The translations under genes were made by a program, and so were the position numbers. A stretch of 64,000 bases of DNA from JBNJGB01 sp051747385 (GTDB taxonomy: Bacteria > Myxococcota_A > UBA9042 > PHBI01 > JACKFB01), in the NCBI GenBank assembly GCA_051747385.1, contig JBNJGB010000010.1, positions 124,001 to 188,000 on the forward strand, given 5' to 3'. Shown one piece after another: positions 43,901 to 53,074 of the stretch. Position 1 is the stretch's first letter. The number at the start of each line of letters is the position of its first letter. Below the pieces are notes generated by a model, which ran no database searches, was not told where the DNA came from, and saw only the letters and a program-made list of their open reading frames with translations.

Positions 43901-46900
43901 CGGGCACCTCTCGGAGATCGAGGACCCGGCCGGGCGCATCACCCGGTTCGACGTCGACGAGCGAGGCGACCTGGTGCGCGTCGAGAACCCCGACGGCGGG
44001 GTGCGCAGCTTCGCGTACGACGAGGACCATCTCCTCGTGGAGCGCGTAGAGCCGATGGGAGAGACGACGACCTACGAGTACGACGAGACCTCCCTCGCCC
44101 TGCGGCGGGTGGTGCTGCCGGACGGGGCGGAGCGGACGTTCGCCTCGCTCCACAACGGCCCGCTGCTCAACGGGATGACGGGCAAGCGCTTCTGGGAGGA
44201 GCCCGCGGCGCCCCCGCCCGTGCCGGAGGACGGGCAGCACCTCGTGGACGCCACCGGGGAGGTGCGCGCCTACGAGACGAACGCGTTCGGCACGACCACG
44301 GCCATCGAGGATCCGACGGGGGCCGTGATCCGCATCGAGCGGGACGAGGACAACCTGCCGTTGACCGTGACGCTCCCGGACGGCGAGACCATGCACAATC
44401 AGTACGACGAGCGGGGTCGCATCACCCGGTTCGAGGACCCGGCCGGGTCGGTGAGCCAGGTCGCGTACGGCGGTCCCCACGGCGCCGTGACGGAGACGGT
44501 GGACCCGCACGGGGTGGTGACGGCGATCACCAACGACGCGGCGGGGAACCCGACGCAGGTGGCGGTGGCCGAGGGGACGGACGCGGAGCGGCAGTGGTCC
44601 ATGACGTGGGACGCCCTGGGCCTCCCCCTGTCGGCCACGGACCCGAAGGGCCAGGAGGTCTCCTGGGAGTACGACGCGGTGGGATTGGCGACATCCTACA
44701 CCGACCCGGCCGGGCGGACGTGGTCGTTCGAGTACGACGCGGCGGGGGCCCCGGTCCGCGCCGTGGACCCGGCCGGGCACGAGTGGCGCGTGGAGTACGA
44801 CGCGATGGGTCGCGTGGTCGCGCGGGAGGACCCGCTCGGGAACCGGCGCACCTACGAGTACGACCTGTCCGGGCGCGCGGTGGCCGTCGTGGACGAGACC
44901 GGCGCGCGGACCGCGTACGCCTACGACCCCATGGGGCGCGTGACGACCGTCACCGATGCGCTGGGGCACGACGCGAGGCTGGAGTACGACGCGGAGGGTC
45001 ACGTGGTGCGCGCAGACCGGCCGGACGGGACCGTGACCACGTACGAGTACGACGCGGCCCACCGCCTCGTGCGGAGGATCGAGCACCGGGGCCCGCCCGA
45101 GGACGGGCCGGACGCGGACGACGCCGTGCACGTCCTCGAGCGTGACGAGCGAGGGGACGTGATCGCCATGGAGGACGCGGACGGATCGCGCTGGACCGTG
45201 GAGCGCGACGCCAACGGCCGGATGCTCCGGCGCACCGACCCCATGGGCTCCGTGACCGAGTACGGCTGGGACGCCGCGGGGCGCCTCGTCTCCCTGCGGG
45301 ACCCGCGGGGCCGGACGATGACCATGACCTACGACGCCTTCGGCCTCCTGAGGCGGGTGGAGGACGACCTCGGCCTGCTCTCGGAGCGGACCTTCGACGG
45401 CCTGGGCCGGGTCGTGGAGAGCATCGACGCCATGGGGAACCACGTGTCGTTCGAGTACGACGCCGCCGGGCAGCGGACGGCCGTGGTCGACGAGGCCGGC
45501 GAGGCCCTGTCGTACGAGTACGACACGCGCGGCCTGCTGGAGCGCGTCGTGGGACCGCTGGGACAACAGCTCGCCTACGAGTACGACCCGGCCGGGCGCA
45601 CCTCGGCGCGGTCCGACGCGCTGGGCAACGTCACGACCTGGGGGTACGACGCCGCCGGCCGGCCCGTGTCCATGACGGACGCCGAGGGGCGCACGACGAC
45701 GTTCGAGCGGGACGACGTGGGGCGCCTGGAGGCCATCACCTTCGCCGACGGGAGCGAGGAGACCTACGCCTGGGACCCCGTGGGCCGCATCGTCCAGCGC
45801 GTGCTGCCCGACGGGCGGACCTTCGGGTGGACCTACGACGACCTGGGCCTGCTCGCCCAGGAGGACGGTCCGGGCGCCGAGGACGTGACGTACACGTATC
45901 ACCCGGACGGGATGCCGGCGACCATGGACGGCCCGCTGTCGCACCTGGAGTTCGCCTTCGACGCGGCGAACCACCTCACCGGCCGGGTCGAGAACGGGCG
46001 GGAGACCACGATCGAGACCGACACGCCGTCCGGGCAGGCCACCATGACCTATCCGTCGGGGCTGGAGGTGACGTACGCCCACGACCTGCGCGGCCGCCTC
46101 GACGAGGTCCGGATCGACGACGAGGCGGCGTTCACGTGGACGTACGACGCCCGGAACCGGCCCACCGGGCGCTCGGCCCCGGGCGTCGACACGACGTACG
46201 GGTGGACCCCGCGAGGCGAGCTCTCCCGCGTGGAGCACGGAGACCTCTGGCGGCGTGACTACGCCTACGACGAGCGCAACCAGGCGGTGTCGGCGCGCGA
46301 CGCGGTGCGGCCGGAGCGCTCGTGGACCTGGGGCTACGACGCCAACGGGCGCCTGACGAGCGCGGCGCGGGGCGAGATGGACGCAAACGGCCAGATCCCC
46401 GCGCCCGAGGAGACGTTCGCCTACGCCTACGACGCCGAGTCCAACCTGCTCACGCGCGCCACGGACGAGGGGGTGCTCTCCTTCGCGTACGACGCCCTCC
46501 ACCAGGTCGCGGAGGCCGCCGGACAGGCCGTGACGTACGACGCCACCGGGAACCTCGCCGCCGACGGGACGTACGAGTATGCCTACGACGGGCGTGGTCG
46601 CCTGACGAGCGTGGTGCGGGCCGCGGACGGGCAGGAGGTGCTCGCCGTGGGCCACAACCCGCTGGGCGAGCGGATCCTGACGCGCCGGGACGGACAGGAC
46701 GTGGAGCACGTCACCCTGGGCGGCAAGGTCCTCGAGGAGCGGACGGCCGACGGGGAGGTGCTGCGCCGATTCGTATACGGCGCCTCGGGCCGCGAGCCGT
46801 TGCTGCTGATGACCGGCGGCGAGTCGTACACGTACCTGCAGGACCGCATCGCGAGCGTGGTCGGCCTCGCCGACGACCAGGGGGGCCTCGTGGAGGGCTA

Positions 46901-48095
46901 CGACTATGCGCCCTACGGGGCCGGCTCGCGCTTCGACGCGGGCGGCGCGCCCCAAACCGCGTCGGCCGTGGGCAACCCCCTGACCTTCAACGCGCAGCGG
47001 CTGGACGCCCCGATGGGGTGGCTCCACTTCCGCCACCGCAGCTACGCCCCCGACCTGGGCCGGTTCGTCTCGCGGGACCCGGCCGGCTTCGCCACGGGCG
47101 GCAATCTCTACACCTACGCCCTGTCGGACCCGGTCAACGTCACGGACCCGGACGGCGACTGCCCGCCCCTCCTCCTCGCCGGCCTGGTCGGCGCGAACAT
47201 CACCATGTGGCAGTACAACCTGTCCAAGGCGTGCGGGAACCCCTTCGCGGGCGGCGGCTTCGTCGACTTCGACGGCTGGGAGCAGGCCCAGGCCGGCGCG
47301 GCGGGCGCTGCGGCGGGCGTGGCCGGCGCCTACACGTTCGGCGCCACCGCCAGCGCGCTCGGCGGCACGGCCCTCGGAAACGTCGCCACGTACATCACCG
47401 CGGGCGCTGCGAGCGGCCTGGCCGAGAAGGCGGCCCAGGACCTCGTCTACCTGGAGCTCTCCAGCGTCCAGGAGTACGTCGAGCACGCGGTCTTCGGCGG
47501 CGCGCTCGGCGGCCTGGGCTACGGCCTCGGCAAGATGATCTCGTCCGGGAGGATCCTGGACGCTGTGGAGGGCATCAACCCCAAGCTGGCGCTGGCCATC
47601 AGCGAGATCGTGAACCACCCGGCCGCCACCAAGTCGGGGCTCGCGGGCCGCATCACCGGCGAGTCCCAGCTGGGCAAGAACATCAAGCTGAAGCAGGCCG
47701 TCGGCGGCGAGCCGGGCCCCACCGCCCTGGCCAACGACGTCGACATGTCCACCAACCTGAAGCTCACCCAGCAGCAGCGCGTCCTGCTCGCCGAGTGGCT
47801 GAACAAGGCCGCCGGGGCGCCGGTGTTCGACACGCACGCCACCCACGGCATCCTCAGCGACATGGCCCCGGACGGCCTGGTGATCGATCAGATGGTGAAG
47901 GCCCTGACCGGCAAGCTGAGCTTCCGGATCATCCCGACCATGGACCTGTTCGAGTTCGGCGCCATGATCCTGAAGCCCTCCACCGGCGCCCTCAAGCACG
48001 TCCCGGCCCGCCCGGTGCTGAGGTTCGACAACCCGGCCAAGGTCCTCGGCTCGATCCTCCAGTCGTCCCAGGCGGGCGCGCCCCCGGAGGACTGA
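40950..48095 (+). CDS. Giant RHS-repeat lipoprotein, putative polymorphic toxin
   Basis: A 2,381-residue protein. A lipobox (VFSC, Cys24) is followed by a PKD domain (about 42-125), a carboxypeptidase-regulatory-like module and a ZU5-like stretch. NHL-type propeller repeats with TTVAGNG and DIYFADIANERVRRID lie at about 595-805. Dozens of YD/RHS repeats run from about 925 to 1980. The RHS core (GRFVSRDPAGF ... VNVTDPDGD) ends near 2070. The last 310 residues are a different sequence, with a Gly/Ala-rich hydrophobic stretch and then a helical domain. The architecture is that of shell-forming RHS proteins releasing a C-terminal toxin. No immunity-sized gene follows: the next is pdhA. The tail has no toxin motif I recognise. 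Confidence 0.85.
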   Translation: MRMPAARVVSSTLLALAWAPVFSCGGGGEAPDGDTDGSNRAPRASFEATPRQGATPLEVRFDATASSDPDGQIITWEWDFGDGGADAGEVAWHTYTDPGSYEVVLTVTDDGGATATATARIDAEEGLIRDEASGMIHGEVWDTGARAPLEDARVTIGGVGGVVFTDAEGRFRAATPGPGTWTLTVEKAGYGYARRNASVEAGGLGAVDPVYLKPVDEAVTRIGPEGGSHASADGEVEVDVPAGATSEPLDVRVTNLDAREELPAPLPDKTDFTYCVRLQPEMADFGEPVTVRVANSLDFPPGTQIPVGIYRKDEGKWRHEALATVSDDGQWVTYETQHFSAHDINFYQRTLGENTQAPEASKVNPQAIAPTVRELLDCDDEKAGSRVDVRDGELSVTQDLPTWRSLDRLRGLRLRYASGTAAPTALVGVDYDFEQAEGLWEPDGHTVVVRVGGQVEPFRFEPMGGPHRFVYLWRPEATGEDAVGTGTYPWAVEVSNDYAVSYWTSFEFAGAVVEDTGVEGRQLARRVAEFNGRVPIRNLVDSPFGAGWGLEGVQRLIRRPDGTALIREGASGLTTFEGGLELAAWPSAGPEDFVDEGPGCPMGMDFDPEGNLVVSASYTGGGSDMIWRVSPDGTVEHVAGDGTHGGDGGDGGPATEAALNLPHGLQVDGSGDIYFADIANERVRRIDNNGIITTVAGNGVQGFSGDGGPATDAQLAWPIDVALDGEGNLYVADLLNGRVRRVDVTGTITTVAGGGASNAEGIPATQADIGSPSGVAVDELGNLYIACQGVNRVKRVDPDGVIHNATPPLDGGGISVNLGPLDAIYYRVAGPGETNWIERIGPDGAREVVAGTGSADMAPGTPAADVEMERGFHQTTDALGRLVVGSCEQSRLFRLVPSHGIPGRESAGGAGDFTTLTFDAEGGAARTYPDGTVVEFGADGYQVGRVDRNGRHTTYEWEPNGETRRLARVVGPAGLAAALRYDEAGHLSEIEDPAGRITRFDVDERGDLVRVENPDGGVRSFAYDEDHLLVERVEPMGETTTYEYDETSLALRRVVLPDGAERTFASLHNGPLLNGMTGKRFWEEPAAPPPVPEDGQHLVDATGEVRAYETNAFGTTTAIEDPTGAVIRIERDEDNLPLTVTLPDGETMHNQYDERGRITRFEDPAGSVSQVAYGGPHGAVTETVDPHGVVTAITNDAAGNPTQVAVAEGTDAERQWSMTWDALGLPLSATDPKGQEVSWEYDAVGLATSYTDPAGRTWSFEYDAAGAPVRAVDPAGHEWRVEYDAMGRVVAREDPLGNRRTYEYDLSGRAVAVVDETGARTAYAYDPMGRVTTVTDALGHDARLEYDAEGHVVRADRPDGTVTTYEYDAAHRLVRRIEHRGPPEDGPDADDAVHVLERDERGDVIAMEDADGSRWTVERDANGRMLRRTDPMGSVTEYGWDAAGRLVSLRDPRGRTMTMTYDAFGLLRRVEDDLGLLSERTFDGLGRVVESIDAMGNHVSFEYDAAGQRTAVVDEAGEALSYEYDTRGLLERVVGPLGQQLAYEYDPAGRTSARSDALGNVTTWGYDAAGRPVSMTDAEGRTTTFERDDVGRLEAITFADGSEETYAWDPVGRIVQRVLPDGRTFGWTYDDLGLLAQEDGPGAEDVTYTYHPDGMPATMDGPLSHLEFAFDAANHLTGRVENGRETTIETDTPSGQATMTYPSGLEVTYAHDLRGRLDEVRIDDEAAFTWTYDARNRPTGRSAPGVDTTYGWTPRGELSRVEHGDLWRRDYAYDERNQAVSARDAVRPERSWTWGYDANGRLTSAARGEMDANGQIPAPEETFAYAYDAESNLLTRATDEGVLSFAYDALHQVAEAAGQAVTYDATGNLAADGTYEYAYDGRGRLTSVVRAADGQEVLAVGHNPLGERILTRRDGQDVEHVTLGGKVLEERTADGEVLRRFVYGASGREPLLLMTGGESYTYLQDRIASVVGLADDQGGLVEGYDYAPYGAGSRFDAGGAPQTASAVGNPLTFNAQRLDAPMGWLHFRHRSYAPDLGRFVSRDPAGFATGGNLYTYALSDPVNVTDPDGDCPPLLLAGLVGANITMWQYNLSKACGNPFAGGGFVDFDGWEQAQAGAAGAAAGVAGAYTFGATASALGGTALGNVATYITAGAASGLAEKAAQDLVYLELSSVQEYVEHAVFGGALGGLGYGLGKMISSGRILDAVEGINPKLALAISEIVNHPAATKSGLAGRITGESQLGKNIKLKQAVGGEPGPTALANDVDMSTNLKLTQQQRVLLAEWLNKAAGAPVFDTHATHGILSDMAPDGLVIDQMVKALTGKLSFRIIPTMDLFEFGAMILKPSTGALKHVPARPVLRFDNPAKVLGSILQSSQAGAPPED

Positions 48096-48168
48096 GCCCG
48101 GGCGGGGGCCGAACCGGCCGAACCTACGGTCACCTCACTCCTTCGGCGGCACGACGCGGCGCAGGGCG

Positions 48169-48197
48169 TTGCGGATCGGCCGGTCTCTGGCTAGGCT
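48169..48197 (+). promoter_or_regulatory. Candidate promoter of the pyruvate dehydrogenase operon
   Basis: TTGCGG, a 17-base spacer and TAGGCT lie 31 bases before the E1-alpha start. The match to a sigma-70 promoter is partial but the spacing is exact. Confidence 0.3.
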
Positions 48198-48227
48198 CTC
48201 CCTTCCCCCTTCGAGTCTGGAGGCCCC

Positions 48228-49286
48228 ATGGCGAAGGACGCCGACGTACCCGTTTGTGACCCGGACGCCGCCGAGGCGCTGGGCCGGGATCCACTCCGCG
48301 CGTTCGTGCAGCAGATGCAGATGGTCCGTCGCTTCGAGGAGCGCGCGGCGCGGGAGTACGCGTCGGGGCGGATCAGCGGCTTCTGCCACCTGTACATCGG
48401 CCAGGAGGCGGTGGCGGTGGGCGGCATCGGCGCCACGGAGGAGGACGATCACGTGATCACCGCGTACCGGGATCACGGGCACGCCCTGCTCCGGGGCTGC
48501 ACGCCGCGCGGGGTCATGTCGGAGCTGTTCGGCCGGGTCACGGGCACCGTCCGCGGCCGGGGCGGCTCCATGCACATGTTCGCCCGGGAGTCCCGCTTCC
48601 ACGGCGGGCACGGCATCGTGGGCGCCCACGTCCCGCTGGCCGCCGGGTTCGGCTTCGCCGCGCGCTACCGGCAGTCGGGGGAGATCACCCTGTGCTTCCT
48701 CGGCGAGGGAGCCGTGAACCAGGGCGCCTTCTACGAGTCGCTGAACCTGGCCAGCCTCTGGGATCTGCCGGTCGTCTACGTCATCGAGAACAACCAGTAC
48801 GCCATGGGCACCCCGCTGAGCCGCGCCAGCGCCATCAGCGACCTCCACCAGAAGGCGGCCGCCTTCGGCATGGAGGGCGACGTGGTGGACGGCATGGACG
48901 TCACGCAGATGTGGCGCTGCGCGAGCCGGGCCGTGGACCGCGCGCGGACCGAGAGCCGCCCCACCCTCGTCGAGGCGCGGTGCTATCGCTACCGGGGCCA
49001 CTCCATGAGCGATCCGGCCAAGTACCGGAGCAAGGACGAGGTGGAGGAGGCCAAGGCGCAGGATCCCATCGCCCTGGCGGCCAACACCCTCGTGGAGCGC
49101 GGCTGGGCGGACGAGGACGAGATCAAGGCGTGGGACGACGAGGCCAAGGCGACGGCCGCCGACGCCGCGGAGTTCGCCGCGGACTCGCCGGAGCCGGACG
49201 TGAAGGACGTCGGCGAGTACGTCTACGCGGAGCCGCTCCAGTGGCGGCCCGACGAGGCCACGACCCCGCACCGCCGCGAGCACTGA
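48228..49286 (+). CDS. pdhA: Pyruvate dehydrogenase E1 component, alpha subunit
   Basis: A 352-residue alpha subunit of a heterotetrameric thiamine-diphosphate-dependent E1 that decarboxylates pyruvate. It has the ThDP motif region LCFLGEGAVNQGAFYESLNL and the phosphorylation-loop-like YRYRGHSMSDPAKYRSKDE. GGAGG precedes the ATG. E1 beta, E2 and E3 follow in order with gaps of 4 to 19 bases. A branched-chain or acetoin substrate is not excluded by sequence, but the four-gene order favours pyruvate. The C-terminus is slightly extended. Confidence 0.9.
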   Translation: MAKDADVPVCDPDAAEALGRDPLRAFVQQMQMVRRFEERAAREYASGRISGFCHLYIGQEAVAVGGIGATEEDDHVITAYRDHGHALLRGCTPRGVMSELFGRVTGTVRGRGGSMHMFARESRFHGGHGIVGAHVPLAAGFGFAARYRQSGEITLCFLGEGAVNQGAFYESLNLASLWDLPVVYVIENNQYAMGTPLSRASAISDLHQKAAAFGMEGDVVDGMDVTQMWRCASRAVDRARTESRPTLVEARCYRYRGHSMSDPAKYRSKDEVEEAKAQDPIALAANTLVERGWADEDEIKAWDDEAKATAADAAEFAADSPEPDVKDVGEYVYAEPLQWRPDEATTPHRREH

Positions 49287-49298
49287 GGAGCACCGAGC

Positions 49299-50282
49299 AT
49301 GGCAGAGATGTCCTTCCGCGAGGCCCTCAACGCGGCCATGGACGAGGAGATGGCCCGGGACGACCGGGTCTTCCTCATGGGCGAGGAGGTGGGCCACTAC
49401 CAGGGCGCCTACAAGGTCAGCCAGGGCCTGCTCCAGAAGTACGGCGAGGACCGGGTCGTCGATACCCCCATCACGGAGCTGAGCTTCGCGGGCGTGGGGG
49501 TCGGCGCGGCGATGGTGGGCCTGCGCCCCGTCGTCGAGATGATGACCTTCAACTTCTGCATCCTGGCCCTGGACCAGATCTTCAACAACGCGGCCAAGAT
49601 GCGCCTGATGAGCGGCGGCCAGTACCACGTCCCCATCGTCTTCCGGGGGCCGAACGGGGCCGCGCACATGCTGAGCGCCCAGCACTCCCAGGCGACGGAG
49701 AGCTGGTTCGCGAACGTCGCCGGGCTGAAGGTCGTGGCCCCCGCGGACCCGAACGACGGCAAGGGCCTGCTCAAGGCGGCCATCCGGGACGACGACCCGG
49801 TGATCTTCCTCGAGTCGGAGATCATGTACAACGACCGCGGCGAGGTCTCGGACGCCGAGGACCACGTGATCCCGCTCGGGCAGGCCGCCGTGAAGCGCGA
49901 GGGCGCCGACGTCACCGTCATCGGCTACTCCAAGGGCCTGAAGCACGCCCTGGGCGCGGCGGAGGTCCTCGCGAAGGAGGGCGTGTCCGTCGAGGTCGTG
50001 GACCTGCGGACCATCCGGCCGCTGGACATGGAGACCATCGCGCGGTCCGTGCGCAAGACGAACCGGGTCGTCACCGTCGAGGAGGGCTGGCCCCACGGCG
50101 GGACCGGCGCGGAGCTGGCCTATCGCATCCAGCAGGACCTGTTCGATCACCTGGACGCCCCGGTGACCCGGGTGACGCAGCTCGACGTGCCCATGCCCTA
50201 CGCCGAGAACCTGGAGCACCACGTCCTGCCAGACGTCAAGGACGTGGTGGACGCCATCCACGCCGTCACCTACCGGAGCTGA
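49299..50282 (+). CDS. pdhB: Pyruvate dehydrogenase E1 component, beta subunit
   Basis: A 327-residue partner of E1 alpha. MGEEVGHYQGAYKVSQGLL and TPITELSFAGVGVGAAMVGL form its ThDP-proximal part. RGPNGAAHMLSAQHSQ and VVTVEEGWPHGGTGAELAYR are standard beta-subunit landmarks. Full length, 12 bases after the E1-alpha stop and 4 bases before E2, so a single operon. The alpha-beta pair forms the ThDP site at its interface. Confidence 0.93.
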   Translation: MAEMSFREALNAAMDEEMARDDRVFLMGEEVGHYQGAYKVSQGLLQKYGEDRVVDTPITELSFAGVGVGAAMVGLRPVVEMMTFNFCILALDQIFNNAAKMRLMSGGQYHVPIVFRGPNGAAHMLSAQHSQATESWFANVAGLKVVAPADPNDGKGLLKAAIRDDDPVIFLESEIMYNDRGEVSDAEDHVIPLGQAAVKREGADVTVIGYSKGLKHALGAAEVLAKEGVSVEVVDLRTIRPLDMETIARSVRKTNRVVTVEEGWPHGGTGAELAYRIQQDLFDHLDAPVTRVTQLDVPMPYAENLEHHVLPDVKDVVDAIHAVTYRS

Positions 50283-50286
50283 GCCC

Positions 50287-51600
50287 ATGCCCACAGTCGT
50301 CGAGATGCCGCGCCTGTCCGACACCATGCGGGAGGGCACCGTCGCGAGCTGGCTCAAGGAGGAGGGCGACGCGGTCGCCGCCGGCGACGAGCTGGCCGAG
50401 ATCGAGACCGACAAGGCGGTGCAGGCCTTCGAGAGCTTCGACGAGGGCGTGCTCCTGAAGATCCTCGTGCCCGCCGGGGAGACCGTGCCCCTGGGCGCCC
50501 CCATCGCCGTCCTGGGCGAGGAGGGGGAGGACGTCTCCGAGCTGATCCCGGAGCTGGAGCAGCGCGTCAAGGACGCCCTGGCGCAGCTCGAGGCCGAGGA
50601 GGCCGCCCCGGAGCCCGCCGAGGAGGAAGAGGAGCCGGAGGAGGAGCCCGCCGAGGAGGCTCCCGAGCCGGAGCCCGAGCCGACGACCGGTCCGCCTGAG
50701 GCGCCGCCGGCAAGGTCGCCGGGGCCGCGGGAGGTGCCGGTGGACGAGCGCGGGGTGCGCGTGAAGGCCTCTCCGGTGGCGCGGCGCATCGCGGAGGACA
50801 AGGGCATCGACCTGCTGACCGTGCGCGGCAGCGGTCCCCACGGCCGGATCCTCAAGCGCGACGTGGAGGACCTGGAGCCGACCCACGCCGTGCGCCCCGG
50901 GCTGGCCGGGCCGGCGCGGCAGGACGAGGAGGTCCGCGTCACCCAGATGCGGAAGACCATCGCGAAGCGCCTGGTCCAGGCGAAGCAGTCCGCGCCGCAC
51001 TTCTACCTGACCGTCACGTGCCGCTGCGACGCCCTGGTGGATCTCCGCCGGGAGATCAACGACAGCCAGGACGCGGTGAAGATCAGCTACAACGACCTGA
51101 TCATGCGGGCGTGCGTGGTGACGCTCCTGGACCACCCGGAGGTGAACGCCGGCTGGGAGGGCAAGGTCATCCGCCGCTTCGGCCCGGTACACCTGGGCTT
51201 CGCCGTGGCCATGGAGGAGGGCCTCATCACGCCGGTCATCCGCAACGCCGACGGCATCGGGCTGCTGGACATGGCCGTGCGGACCCGCGAGATGGCCGAG
51301 CGGGCCCGGGACGGCGCGCTCGAGGAGTCCGAGTACCAGGGCAACAGCTTCTGCGTGTCCAACCTGGGCATGTACGGCATCGAGCACTTCACGGCGATCA
51401 TCAACCCGCCGGCGGCGTGCATCCTGGCGGTGGGCGCCCTGCGCGACGAGGTCGTCGTCGAGGACGGCGAGGTCCGGCCCGCGAAGGTCATGACCCTGAC
51501 CATGTCGTGCGACCACCGGGTCGTGGACGGCGCCATGGGCGCGGCCTTCATGAAGGACCTGAAGGCGAACATCGAGCGCCCCCTGAACCTGCTGCTCTGA
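50287..51600 (+). CDS. pdhC: Dihydrolipoamide acetyltransferase (E2)
   Basis: A 437-residue core protein of the complex. It has one lipoyl domain (1-80, lipoylated Lys43 in IETDKAVQAF) and a Glu/Pro linker (about 100-150). A peripheral-subunit-binding domain (VKASPVARRIAEDKGIDL) follows, then the catalytic domain from about 215, ending SCDHRVVDGAMG with His410 and Asp414 as active-site residues. It transfers the acetyl group from lipoamide to CoA. A single lipoyl domain is the simpler alternative to the three of E. coli. It sits between E1 beta and E3. Confidence 0.93.
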   Translation: MPTVVEMPRLSDTMREGTVASWLKEEGDAVAAGDELAEIETDKAVQAFESFDEGVLLKILVPAGETVPLGAPIAVLGEEGEDVSELIPELEQRVKDALAQLEAEEAAPEPAEEEEEPEEEPAEEAPEPEPEPTTGPPEAPPARSPGPREVPVDERGVRVKASPVARRIAEDKGIDLLTVRGSGPHGRILKRDVEDLEPTHAVRPGLAGPARQDEEVRVTQMRKTIAKRLVQAKQSAPHFYLTVTCRCDALVDLRREINDSQDAVKISYNDLIMRACVVTLLDHPEVNAGWEGKVIRRFGPVHLGFAVAMEEGLITPVIRNADGIGLLDMAVRTREMAERARDGALEESEYQGNSFCVSNLGMYGIEHFTAIINPPAACILAVGALRDEVVVEDGEVRPAKVMTLTMSCDHRVVDGAMGAAFMKDLKANIERPLNLLL

Positions 51601-51619
51601 TCGGTCCGAGGAGGACACC

Positions 51620-53017
51620 ATGGGCGACGAGGTCCGACGCTTCGACGTGGCCGTCATCGGCGGAGGCCCCGGCGGGTACGTCGCCGCCATCCGCGCATCC
51701 CAGCTCGGCCTGGACGCCTGCTGCATCGAGCGGGACCGCCTGGGCGGCATCTGCCTGAACTGGGGCTGCATCCCGTCCAAGGCCCTGCTGTACACCGCGG
51801 AGCTGTTCCAGAAGCTCTCCGACGGGGAGAAGTGGGGCTTCGAGGTGGAGGGCCTGAAGGCCGACTGGCCCAAGGTGATCCAGCGCAGCCGCAAGGTCGC
51901 CGACCGCCTGAACAAGGGCGTGGCGGGGCTGCTCAAGAAGTACGGCGTCACCCACATCTCCGGCGAGGCCACCATCGAGCGGCCGGGCCGCGTCGCGGTG
52001 GGCGACGAGATCATCGAGGCGAAGCACGTCATCGTGGCCACCGGCGCCCGGGCCCGCGCGCTGCCGGGGCTCGACTTCGACGGCGATCGGATCATGACCT
52101 ACAGGGAGGCGATGGTCCTCGACGCCCAGCCGGACAAGGTGCTCGTCGTCGGCGGAGGCGCCATCGGCTGCGAGTTCGCGTACTTCTTCAACGGCATGGG
52201 GACCGAGGTCACCCTCGTGGAGGTGGAGGACCGGATCCTCCCCGTCGAGGAGCCCGAGGTGTCCGACGTCGTCGCCAAGTCGTTCGGCAAGCAGGGCATC
52301 GACGTGCGCCCGGGGACCATGGCCGCCGACGTGGAGAAGACGAAGGGCGGCGTGAAGGCCCGGCTGAAGCCGGCGTCCGGCGACGACGAGGGCGAGGTCG
52401 TCGAGTTCGACCGGGTCCTGGTAGCCGTCGGCGTGGTCGGGAACACCGAAGGCCTCGGCCTCGAGCAGGCGGGCGTGGAGTTCGAGCGCGGCACCATCGA
52501 GGTCGACGCCGACCTGAAGACGACCACGCCGGGCATCTACGCCATCGGGGACGTCGCCGGGCCGCCGTGGCTCGCGCACAAGGCGTCCGCCGAGGGCGTC
52601 CACTGCGTCGAGCGCATCGCCGGGCACCCGGGGAAGCCCGTGGACTACGGGAACATCCCGGCCTGCACCTACTGCCAGCCCCAGGTGGCCAGCGTCGGCC
52701 TCACCGAGGAGGCCGCGCGCGAGGCGGGCCACGACCTGAAGGTGGGGACCTTCCCCTTCATGGCCAGCGGCAAGGCCCTCGCGGTGGGCGCCAGCGAGGG
52801 CTTCGCCAAGGTGATCTTCGACGCCGGGACCGGCGAGCTGCTGGGCTGCCACATGGTGGGCCACGGCGTGACGGACCTGGTCTCGGAGGCCGTCCTGGCC
52901 CGCTCCGGCGAGCTGACCGAGGCGGAGCTCCTGGCCGCCGTCCACCCCCACCCCACCCTCTCCGAGGCCATCCACGAGGCCGTGGGCCAGGCGTACGGCG
53001 AGAGCGTGAATTTCTGA
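51620..53017 (+). CDS. lpdA: Dihydrolipoyl dehydrogenase (E3)
   Basis: A 465-residue flavoprotein that reoxidises dihydrolipoamide with NAD. FAD-binding VIGGGPGGYVAAIRASQLG is at the N-terminus. The redox disulfide is Cys45-Cys50 in GGICLNWGCIPSK. An NAD-binding VVGGGAIGCEFAYFFNGMG lies mid-protein. The C-terminal dimer interface carries HPHPTLSEAIHEA with the catalytic His. AGGAGG precedes the ATG. Last gene of the pyruvate dehydrogenase operon, which thus has all the catalytic parts. Confidence 0.96.
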   Translation: MGDEVRRFDVAVIGGGPGGYVAAIRASQLGLDACCIERDRLGGICLNWGCIPSKALLYTAELFQKLSDGEKWGFEVEGLKADWPKVIQRSRKVADRLNKGVAGLLKKYGVTHISGEATIERPGRVAVGDEIIEAKHVIVATGARARALPGLDFDGDRIMTYREAMVLDAQPDKVLVVGGGAIGCEFAYFFNGMGTEVTLVEVEDRILPVEEPEVSDVVAKSFGKQGIDVRPGTMAADVEKTKGGVKARLKPASGDDEGEVVEFDRVLVAVGVVGNTEGLGLEQAGVEFERGTIEVDADLKTTTPGIYAIGDVAGPPWLAHKASAEGVHCVERIAGHPGKPVDYGNIPACTYCQPQVASVGLTEEAAREAGHDLKVGTFPFMASGKALAVGASEGFAKVIFDAGTGELLGCHMVGHGVTDLVSEAVLARSGELTEAELLAAVHPHPTLSEAIHEAVGQAYGESVNF

Positions 53018-53074
53018 CCGGCGGGGACGCCTCACAGTCCTACAGATCTCGGGGTGCCGCGGTCTCGCGGACAG

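Noticed and set aside
40893..47999. Very long open frame on the strand opposite the RHS gene
   Set aside because: It is a mirror of the high-GC codons of the RHS gene; the product is rich in Arg/His/Gly with no domain.
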